DNA from: an uncultured Enterobacterales bacterium
GTDB lineage: Bacteria > Pseudomonadota > Gammaproteobacteria > Enterobacterales > CALYQQ01
Reading direction: 5' to 3'
Assembly (NCBI GenBank): GCA_945288535.1
Contig: CALYQQ010000008.1
Location: forward strand, 1 to 64,000
DNA: 64,000 nucleotides
Positions 50,801 to 62,800 of the stretch are shown piece after piece. The translations under genes and the position numbers were made by a program. Within the stretch, counting starts at the first letter, position 1, and each line of letters begins with the position of its first letter. The notes under the pieces are model-generated. The model made no database searches, had not been told where the DNA came from, and saw only the letters and a list, made by a program, of their open reading frames with translations.

Positions 50801-53800
50801 ATAGCCTATTACACAGCACAATCGCCATTGCCAGAAGGATCTCTTCAACTATTTTTGTCCACTACATTGCCTGAGTATATGATACCAGAGAATTTTATCT
50901 GGATAGAAAAATGGCCTGTTACGATAAATGGCAAATTGGATCGTCGTGCCCTTCCTGAACCGTCCCAACTGTCCATACAAGAATGTGTTACACCACAGTC
51001 AAAGACAGAAGCGCAGATCGCGGCCATTGTTGCGGAAATGATGGGAATTGATAAAGCACTTTTCAGCTGTGAGGCTAACCTTTATCAATTAGGACTAGAT
51101 AGCATCATGGCGATTAAGCTGGTGAGTAAATTGCGCCAGTTCATGGGTATTTCGATCAGGGTGAAAGACGTATTCGCCTGTAAAACTGTGCGCTCACTCT
51201 ATCAGCGCCTCTCTCAGTGTAACGAGCAGGTAATGATTAAAAGTAAGCAAGAGCAAGGCATATTGGTTGGTGAATTTCCATTATTGCCAATTCAAAACTG
51301 GTTTTTCGACTGCGCATTTCCCTATCCGAACCATTGGAACCAGGCGTTTATGATAGATGTTCCGGCACTGAATATTGATCGCTTGCGCAAGGCACTATAC
51401 ACAGTAGTTCAACATCATGATGCACTACGTCTGACATTTACGACTAATAATTCGTCATCTCATTGGCGCCAATTTTATCAGCCGATAACTGAGGCTGACA
51501 ATATCGAGCTGCTGTATCATCATATCGATCATTCGGTACCGCAATCGCAAGAGACGTTGTCTGCCCTATTGACTAAATGGCAAAGTGATATCGATCTAAC
51601 TCGTGGGCCACTTTATCGTTTTGGTTATATAACCGGGGTTGATAATGGTCGAGCACGCATTTTCTGTGCGTGTCATCATTTGGTAATCGATAGCGTCAGT
51701 TGGGGTATTTTGGCCCATGATCTGGCTAATGCCTACTATGGTAAAAATCTTGGAGATAAAGGAACGAGTTATCGGCAATGGGCAGAACACTTCGAGCACT
51801 ATTGTACTGAGCACGCAGAGGAGGCATCTTACTGGCAAGAAATAATGACAAATTATCGTCATATTACGTTACCTGAGGCACGTGGTACCGCGATGGCATA
51901 TAACCGCTGCACATTGTCGATCAAAGTAACGCAGGCGCTGCAAACGGAGGGAATGCGCGCTTTTAATGCCAAAATCGACGAATGTTTGTTGGCCTGTGCA
52001 GGCGTTATACTTACTCAATATTTTAATGGGAAGCTGACGCATGTGACCGTTGAAGGGCACGGACGTGAAGATATAAATGGTGCGCTGGATGTTCATCGTT
52101 GCATTGGATGGTTTACGTCACTTTATCCTTGTATACTCTCATCCGACGCCAATCCGGTAACGCAGTTACAAGCGGTTAAAGCACAACTACGAGGTACCCC
52201 TCATCAAGGTGTTGGATTTGGTGCTTTTGCCCGTAAATTAGAGTTGCCATTGCCTAACGTATGTTTCAATTATCTGGGACAAGTGACCACTTCAGATGAA
52301 AAAGATTGGACACTTGTTATGTCGCCAATCGGTGAAACACGCCATCCTGATAATGGTTTGCCTTTCGGTATTACGCTCTTTAGCTACATCGAGCAAGGCC
52401 AGTTGCAACTCGAAGTGGTCAGTGGTCTGCCTAGAGAGCAAAATCAACAATTACTAGAGGCCTGGACGTCGTCTATCAACACGTTAATAACGTGCTGTAA
52501 GGAACAGGTAAGAACGCAATACGGTCCCGGAGATTTTATCAATGTTGCGGATGAACGCGATTTACAGCATCTTCCGCTTCAAGGAAGTAAGGAAAACGGC
52601 AATAGCTTCGCTATGACCGAGATTCAAAAAGCCTATCTGATTGGACGTTTTGAAAACTATGAGATCGGCAACGTTGCCAATCATATCTACAATGAGTTTG
52701 TTTTTCCGCATCTTGATGATAAGCGCCTAGAATGGGCGATTAACCAATTAATTGCTCTCTGTCCAGTACTGAGAACGCTGTATGACGTAGAAAATATGAC
52801 TCAGCATTTTATCTCGATATCACAAGCTGGCCAGTATTTACTAAGGGTAAATGATCTGCGACTCGACGATGAAACTGCTGCATTGATAAGTGTGCGTGAG
52901 CGCCTATCACATCAGATCTATCAGGTCGATCGTTTTCCCTTATTTACTTTTGAGATCAGCCGACTACGTGATCGCGATGTGTTACATATCAGCCTTGATC
53001 TAATTTTATTAGATGTACAAAGCCGTTTGATACTGTATCAATTGCTTAACGCACTTTATCGAGGCAATACTTTGCCGCGGTTAACGACAGTGACTTTTAA
53101 AGATTACCAAGATCATCTGGTTCATCTGAAAGTTTCCCGCTGGTATCAACGAGATCGTGCTTATTGGCAGGATAAACTAGCTGACATGCCTTTACGGCCG
53201 AATTTACCGCTCAAGGTACCGTCGACTACAGTTGAACGCCCACACTTCGCAGAGCATACATTATATGTAGATAAACAACGTTGGCAAGCTTTTAAACGCC
53301 AGGTCCAGCATTATCAGGTTTCATACTCTTCAGTATTACTTAGTCTTTATGGCTATCTTATCGCACGATATTCTGGCAATAGCGAGTTTCTCATTACCAT
53401 GACATTGTTTAATCGTTATGCGGTTTGTAAGGATGTGAATGACATTTTGGGCGATTTTACCTCGACAAATCTATTCCACTTTCGTGATGCGGGTGAAGAT
53501 CTATTCCGTACTATCGAAATGACACATAAACGTATGTGGGACGATATTCAGCATGCGCTATACAGTGGCTTAAATGTACAGCGCGATTTAGTAAAGCTGC
53601 GTGAGTTAGATCGCCATTCAGCAGTGTCGCCGTTAATCTTTACGGGTGTTATAGGGCAACAAACTAACGACTGGGATAAACATGCCTATCTAGAAGATAA
53701 CGAGATGCGCGATCAGCGATATTGGTGTGCTCAAACTTCTCAGGCTTGGATCGACCTGCAAGCTATTGAAGTTGATGGCCGCTTTATGAGCAAATGGCTT

Positions 53801-56800
53801 TATGTTGAACAGTTGTTTGATGAAAAAACTATTGCGCATTTGAATTATACCTATTGTCGTTTGATAACACTGTTAGCGCAACAACCTTGGGAAACGCGTT
53901 TAGGATGCGAAAACTATTTACCTGACGCGCAAAGAGAAATGATGTATCAGGCAAATAGCATTTCTCAGCCTATCAGCGAAGCTACTCTGTTTAGTGCGTT
54001 CGATCTATTGGCAACGCAGACGCAATACCGGGATATGATAGCCGTATATGATGAAAAAGCAGCAATTGGCATAACTTATGGCCAATTAAAACAGGACAGT
54101 GACGCTTTGGCTATGTCAGGGGGAGGTTCATCTGCGCCACTAATTGCTATATTGGCAGAAAAAAGCTATGCGCAGATCTGTGCCTGCCTGGCCGTTATGA
54201 AGGCCGGTAAGGGCTATTTACCTTTGCATGTGGAATGGCCGACGAAGCGTATCGTGAATATTTTACAGCAGGCTGGTATAGAAGAAATCTGGTTGACTCG
54301 AGCGCAATCGGGGCGTGCGGATATCGGTACACTGCGTAAAGAAGGGTATCAAATTCTAATCATAGAAGATAGATTGGATGAAGTGATTACTTTACAACCG
54401 CTCTTTAGCTTACCACAAGTGAGTGCGGCTAATGTGGCCTATGTCATTTTCACTTCCGGATCCACTGGACAGCCAAAAGGGGTCACAATCGATCATCGTG
54501 GCGCAGTGAATACGCTACAAGCGGTAAATCAACGTCTAAGATTGACCTCAGAAGACGTCTTGTTCGCATTGTCTGAATTAAGCTTCGATCTTTCCGTCTA
54601 TGATATTTTTGGCGCACTTAGCGTTGGTGCTGAAATCGTTTTACCAGCACAAGAGAATGTAAAAGATCCTGATCAGTGGTTACCACTGCTGGCTCAGCGT
54701 GGGGTCACTATCTGGAATAGTGTGCCACAGCTTGCCGGCTTGCTCGCTGATACTGTGACACGGCAAAGATACTCACTGCCGAAGTTGCGGGCATTTTTAA
54801 TGAGTGGCGATTGGATCCCATTAAATTTACCGGAAATATTACGCGCACTTTGGCCAAATGCTGATTGTATTAGTCTAGGTGGGGCGACTGAGGGCAGTAT
54901 TTGGTCTGTTTGGTTCCCGATAGAAACGATCGATCCGGCATGGCGTTCTATCCCTTATGGGACTGCGATGCCTAATCAAGCACTGTATGTTTTAGATCCG
55001 AAGGGACAGATGTGCCCCGTTGGCGTGACTGGCGAGCTCTATCTTGGTGGAATAGGCGTTGCATTAAATTATTGGCGAAATCCACAACTTACTGAAGAGC
55101 GATTTATTTTGCATCCGTCACACGGGCGCCTATACAAAACTGGCGATTTAGGGCGTTGGCATGCAGAAGGTTACGTTGAATTCTTGGGACGTAATGACTT
55201 TCAGATTAAACTACGAGGGCATCGCATTGAACTTGGCGAAATTGAAAACCGACTTCTACAATGTAGTGAAATTCATCAAGCTGTAGCACTAGTAATGGCA
55301 TTGCCCACGCCAATGCTAGTGGCGTATTATGTTGGTGATGCGAACACCGATGAGAAAATAATCCGTTCGCGACTAGCCGAGCAATTGCCGGACTATATGA
55401 TACCCTCACATTTTATCGCTTTGGACGCATTGCCACTGACGAGCAATGGCAAACTTGACCGCAACTCATTGCCGCTACCAACTAACAAAGAACAAGTAGC
55501 TTATTGCTCACCACGCGACGACTATGAATATCAACTGTGTCGGCTTTGGAGTGAGATCTTGCAAATACCAGCAGATGAACTCAGTACTCAAGCTGATTTG
55601 TTCCAGTTGGGTATTGACAGTATCGCTAGCATTCAAATGGCAGGTCGATTAAGACGAGAATTACAAATGGATGTCACATTAAAGGAGTTGCTGGCTTATC
55701 GTACTATCGCATCATTCTATGACAATATACTTGCTCGTCAACCTGTTGATAAGATTCAGGCTATTCAGCAAGAAACCGGACCCTTAAGTGGCGAGGTTCC
55801 GCTATTACCTATTCAGCAATGGTTTTTAGATCATGATCTGCCGCATAAGCAGCAATGGAACCAATATGGGCTATTGATAGCACCTGAATTAACATTGCCC
55901 CATCTAAAAAGCTTGCTGCCGAACCTTATAGCACAACATGATGCATTTAACCTACGCTTTGAAAAAGATGCTCTAGGAAAATGGCATCAATACTACCAAC
56001 CACAGGCTACACTTCCACCATGCTATGCTTTAAATATTCGTACACTACCGTTTTCTGAAGATCACCCAGATTTCGGTACTGTATTATTGCAATATTTTGC
56101 TGATTGGCAGCAGGTATTCGATATAGAAACAGGCCCGTTGGCCACGTTTGCTGTTCTTGATGGCTACGCAGACGGTAATACCAGGCTGTTTATTGCTTGC
56201 CATCACCTAATTGTCGATACGATCAGTCTTCAGGTAATCATTGATGATTTACGACGTTTAAGTCAAGGGGAAACGCTACCGGAGAAAGTTAGTAGTTACC
56301 GTCAATGGGTGAACCACCTGCAGCAAAGAGTGCAAATGAGATTACCTGAACGTGAAGCGTGGCTGGAGCAATTACCAAGAAGTGAAGTTTATGCATTGCA
56401 AGCATTAGGTGGACTCGAAACAACACAGCACACCCAGGTATGGGGAGAACGACAATCGCGTCGCTTAATACAGTATCTCGCCATGTTTGACATGCAACCT
56501 AATGATATGATCACCTGGGCGGTTAGTCGTATATTGCATGACTTGACTGGACAACGTACCTTTAGTCTATGGTTTGAAGGTCATGGAAGGCAGTCAGATG
56601 AAAAAACATTAGATATATCAAGAACAATGGGCTGGTTTACCTGTCGTTATCCGGTACGTTTGAGTTATCAAAGCGATGCCAAAGAACATTTACTCACGGT
56701 AAAAAATAACTTAAGACGTTGGTCGCAGCGCGCGGAATATTTTGCAAGCCTATGCGGTTTACCTATAGTAAGAGAGGACGGTATCAGCATTAATTATTTA

Positions 56801-59800
56801 GGTAAAATGGAGGCTGCTGGAGACTGGAAGCTAGATCATCGTTTTGTGGGACTGCATCGCCATGCTTCTCAGGGAGGAATGCACCTGATTGATATCGTTG
56901 TATTGAACGTTGGTGATTGTCTTGAATTGCGTGTTGAAAGCCGGCTTCAGAAATATAATGCGGCTTGGTTGGTGCAGCGGCTTCTCCGCGAACTAGAAGA
57001 TGGCATGACGGAAATAAATTGGCCATCCTGGCGTTGGTTAACTGAATCAGACGTTAATTTCACTTTCACTCAATCGCATTTGAATCGGTTGCAACATGCG
57101 CAAGCAGTTGATGCAATCTTTATGGCTAATAGCCTTCAACAAGGGATGTTATACCATTCTCTGGCATTTGGTGACGCCGATCAGGTGTATCGTGTGGCTA
57201 CGCGCTGGGATTATCATTGTGCGATCGAACCCGAAACGTTCAAAAGCGCGTGGCAATGGTTACAACAACAATTCGCTTGTTTGCGACTACGGTTCGATTG
57301 GTGCGGTGAAATCGTGCAGATTATAGATCATGAAGGGCACTTTTTTTGGCATTTTTATGATATTAGTCACTTGTCCCCTGAAGAACAAGCGCACGCGTTG
57401 GATGCCATGCAGGAAAGTGAGCAGCAAGTGGGTTTCGATTTGCAACAAAGTGGTTTATTCCGTGTCTGTCTGGTTAAATTGGAGAATGCGCATTTCGCTT
57501 GCTTGTTCTGTGTCCATCATGCCATCCTCGATGGTTGGAGCAGTCCGCTGCTGATGGAAAGGCTACATGAAGCTTACTTGACATTATTACGTGGAGATAA
57601 GCCACCCAACCAGCTAGATCCTTTTATTTCTATTCAGCGTTATATTCAGCAGAATCGTGACAGAGATACAGATTTTTGGCTTGAATACTTAAAATCGGTC
57701 GACATATCCCCCGATTTGAGCGGATGGAGACGTCAGGATACTGAGATATCAGCGATATCAGCTATCAATAGCGTTTCTATTGCGGGAACTTGCTGTTGTG
57801 AGCTAAGTGCTGAAGATCGCCAGTATGCGCTTGAGGTTGCCCAACATCAAGGTATAACGCTGAATGCTCTGTTGCAATATGCTTGGCATAAGGTATTAGC
57901 TATCTATTCTGGCGCTACGGTGACGATAGTAGGTACTGTTGTGGCAGGTAGGATGCTGCCGTTAAATGGTATCGAAAATACATTAGGTATGTTTCTCAAC
58001 ACGTTACCGTTAAAAGTGACGCATCAGCATGATTTGCCTATGCTTGAACAAGCATATCGACTACAACAAGATATCAATGAAGCTAATACGCGGTGCCTAG
58101 TCGATCTGGCTCGTCTACAGCCAACTGGCCAACGGTTGTTTGATTCATTATTTATCTATGAAAATTATCCACAACCTGATAAAGATCGATACCATGAGTT
58201 ACAATACCGATTAATTAATCACAGGGAGCAGCGTGATTATCCATTAGTTGTCACGGTGGAAGAGGATCCAGAAACGCTCCTGATTAAGTTGGATTATGCC
58301 GCAGAGTATTTTGATGCGACGATGATACAGCAAGCAATGGTATTATTAAAAAAGATTATCAGTCATATGGCGAAAGACGAGAGAGCGGAAACGATAGCAA
58401 TAGCTCCGGTTTACTGTGAACCTGAGCAGTCATTGACGCTATCTACGCCAGGAAATGCCGTTACTTTACCGCAGGTGTTGGCCTACTATGCGTGTAATCG
58501 ACCTGACTCTTTGGTACTGTGTGATGGCGATCGTTGCTGGAGTTATGCCCAACTTAATATAGAAGTGACGCAACTTGCTAATCTTATTGCTAGCCGTATT
58601 AAAAGCGTGTCGCACGGACCTATTGCTTTGCGATTACACAACAAAGCTCTAACAATCATGGCGTTATTAGCGATAGGGCGACTGGGAGTGGCTTATGTAC
58701 CATTGGATAAAGACTATCCGCAACAGCGTATCGATTTCATTTTGCGGGACAGCCAGGCGATAGCCATATTGACAATGTTTAATGAGGAAGAGGTAGCATA
58801 TAGTATCCCTTCTATTTCGTTGTTTGGCCCAGAGGGTGAAGCACTATGGTACGAACAAGCCAAAATACCGACGTTTGAGCCTACGGCAGAAAAGACTGCC
58901 TATATTCTTTATACTTCTGGCACAACGGGTAAACCCAAGGGGGTAAGTGTCGGACACGGCACATTACTCGCCACCTTACTTGGTTTTTGGCAGCAACATT
59001 TCCAAGGTAGAGAAGGCCTGAAAACCTATAGTATGACTAACCCTGTTTTCGATATTTTCGGTCTTGAATACGGTTTGCCATTATTAAGTGGTGGATGCGT
59101 TTTTGCAGGAACGCACCATGTCGCAGTGTTGGATTGCCATAAGTTCGATTTTATTCAGTCGACGCCAAGCATGTTGGAAATTCTTCTACCAGTATTGCAA
59201 GCGGGGGAAGAATGTTTGCTTCTTGTCGGTGGTGAAAAACTTGAGCCACATTTAGCGCAAAGAGCCTTGATTATCTTCACTGCGCTCGTCAATGTCTATG
59301 GTCCAACAGAAACCTGTATTTGGTCAACAAGTAAATATTATTGTCGTGCAATGACAGATCGCGACTTAACGATAGGTCGTCCGCTACCAGGCGAACGTTG
59401 TCTGGTGTTGGATCCAGCAGGTGCTCCTTTGCCAGTCGGTGCCGTAGGTGAACTATATATTGGTGGCAATGGTGTTGCTGAGGGTTATTACAACCAACCT
59501 GAGCTTACCGCCTTACGTTTTGTTTCACTACCGTTCGCTGAGGGAATATGGTATCGCAGTGGCGATCTTGCACGCATTTTGCCAAACGGTGAAATCGCTT
59601 TTCTTGGGCGATTAGATCAACAGGTCAAACTACATGGTCATCGTATTGAGAAAGGAGAGATTGAGCAGGTTATTTTACAGCATGAATCTATTATGCAAGT
59701 TAGCGTACAAATTTGTCAACTAGCGGGGAATAAGAATGTTGGTCAAGTGTTGGTTGCCTATTATGTGGCACAAGGTGAAGTTGATGCTAGGCAGTTGAAT

Positions 59801-62800
59801 GAGCATGTTAGTCGACAACTACCGGATTATATGGTACCGGCTCACTGGATAGCTTTATCTGCTTTGCCACTAAATGCTAATGGCAAATTAGATGTTCGAG
59901 CGTTGCCATCGATTGATGTTAGTGTATCGCCACGCACAGTACAAAAAGAAATTTCTACACCGTTAGTGGAGCAGTTACAGGCTATCTGGCAAGCATTGCT
60001 TGGTTGCGAAACAGTGGATATCAATACCTCATTCTTTGAATTAGGCGGAAACTCCATCATGTTGACTCGGCTTTATGGCTTGCTACCAGACCGAGTTCAG
60101 CAAAAAATCAGTCTCATAGATCTTTTCCGTTTACCGACTATTGCTAGCATTGCTGCGTATATCGACGATCATCGACCTCAAGAGGCGCCGGTACCAAAAT
60201 CTGCATTGATAAATTTCCAGAACGATATTGCTATTGTGGGGATGGCAGGACGTTTCCCTGGGGCAAAAACGCTAACAGCATTTTGGCGGCGGCTATATAA
60301 TGGAGAAGAATTTATTACGCATTACTCACGTGCGTCATTAGAGGCATCAGTAGCGCCAGAACTGCTGGATCATCCACATTATGTTCGAGCCCAGTGCATG
60401 CTTGACGATATCGATTGCTTTGATGCCGATTTCTTCAATTGTACGGCCCAGGAAGCATGTTTAATGGATCCACAACAACGGATTTTTCTAGAATGTGCTT
60501 GGCATGCTTTAGAAGATGCGAATTGCGATCCTCAGCGCTTTACTGGCAATATTGGTATCTATGCGACCATAGGAAACAATAACTATGAACGAGATGTTGT
60601 TTTACAAAATATGCCACAGGCTGATTTAATCGATCATTACCAATCAATGATTCATAATCACGCTCATTTCCTGGCAACAAAAACAGCATACAAGCTGAAT
60701 TTAACTGGACCGGCGATGACGATCCAAACCGCCTGTTCATCCTCATTAGTTGCTGTTCATCAGGCTTGTCGAGCATTACAGGCAGGAGATTGCCAGGTCG
60801 CATTAGCCGGTGGCATTTCTATTGGTCAATTAGCACGCAGCGGTTATATCTATCATCCAGGAATGATCTTTTCACCTGATGGACATTGTCGCCCATTTGA
60901 TGCTCAGGCGTCGGGAACCATTGAAGGACAAGGGGTGGGTATTGTCGTGCTAAAACCCTTAGCGCAAGCGCAGGCAGAGGGTGATGTCATTTATGCCGTT
61001 ATTAAAGGATCGGCGGTGAATAATGACGGGAGGGAAAAAATGGGATTCACAGCACCAAGTGAACGTCAGCAACAAGCGGTAATTTCACAGGCACAGGCTA
61101 ATGCCGGCGTTATGCCTGCGGATATCTCTTATATTGAAGCGCATGGTACCGGTACTCCGTTGGGTGATCCTATTGAGATTGCAGGTTTGAAAGCGGCTTT
61201 TGCCGGACAGAGTACAAAACAAACCTGTGCAATAGGCTCAGTAAAAAGTAACCTGGGACATCTGGATGTTGCAGCAGGCATTGCCGGTTTAATTAAAACG
61301 ACGTTGTGTCTGAAGCATCGAACATTAGTTCCTACATTGCATATGCAACGTGAGAATCCGGTGTTAAAAATGTCAGAAGGACCGTTTTATGTGAATATTG
61401 AAACCTGTGAATGGAAAAGTGATACAGGGCTTCGTACTGCTGGCGTAAGTGCTTTTGGCATTGGCGGCACTAATGCCCACGTTATTGTTCAACAGGCACC
61501 AAGTAGATCGACAGCCGATGCAGTGCCGGCTAAACGCAATATATTATGCGTATCTGCAGCGAATGAAGCCGCACTCAAACGGATGAGCGATGCTTTAGCT
61601 GATCATTTAGAAACACATCCTGATCATTTGGTAGACGCAGTTGGCTATACTTTGATGGCTCAGCGACATCGTTACGCATATCAACGGTTGGTATCAGGAG
61701 ATTCTCGTGAGGATATCATTAAGCAATTGCGTAAGCAGGGAGATATTGTGCTACGACCCGAGATTGGAGCTCAAGTGGCATTTATGTTTCCTGGACAAGG
61801 ATCACAATTTGTTGGTATGACTCAGGCGTTATACGAAGTCGAACCTCGATTCAGAGAAGAGGTGGATCGTTGTTTAGCTGTGATCGAGCCAATGATGAGT
61901 GATAAAATAACAAGGGAAGACGTGTTGGCGAACACGGAAAATGTACATTATACATCCATCACCCAAATAGCGCTATTTGTGTATGAATATGCGTTGGCGC
62001 AGTGGTATCGTTTCCTTGGTGTTGAGCCGGCGGTGATGATTGGGCATAGTTTGGGTGAATATGTTGCCGCATGTATTGCTGGTGTATTTTCATTAGAAGA
62101 TGCACTTAAGCTGATAATTAAACGTGGTGCACTATTGGCCAACACCGCACCGGGAACGATGTTGGCAGTCAAACAATCAGCGGAAACGATAAGCGAACAA
62201 GCTGCTTTGTTAGGTGTAGATATCGCTGTTGTTAATGACGCAGGAAGCTGTGTCATTTCCGGTGCTGTATCGGCAATTGCCTCTTTGCAGGCAAGTTTAA
62301 GTACTCAGGGGGTGTCTTGCTATCCGGTTAAGGTTTCACACGCATTTCATTCGCGTTTATTGGATCCCGTGTTGGCAGAGTTTAAAGGCACACTACAAGA
62401 GATTACTTTCAACACACCATCGTTGCCGTTTATTTCTAATTTAACCGGTCAACTGGCAACAGCGGACCAGGTTTGTCAGCCCGAATATTGGATACAGCAT
62501 TTACGACATACAGTGCAATATGATGACGGCTTGAGTACATTGCTTGAGCAATGCGCTAACAATAATTGGGTATTGCTGGAAGTAGGGCCGCGTCAAATAT
62601 TGAGCACTTTGGCATTACGGCATCCGGCATTGGGGAATACGGCCGTTATCGTCTCTTCGCCACGTAATGCTATAGATGCAAAGCAGGTTACTCAGATGCT
62701 ATGGCACTCCATTGGTGCACTGTATATGTCTGGGGTTGATATCAACCAGACTCGTTTCTGGCGGTGTACAAAGCAGGCATCTTTGTCTTTGCCTGCCTAT

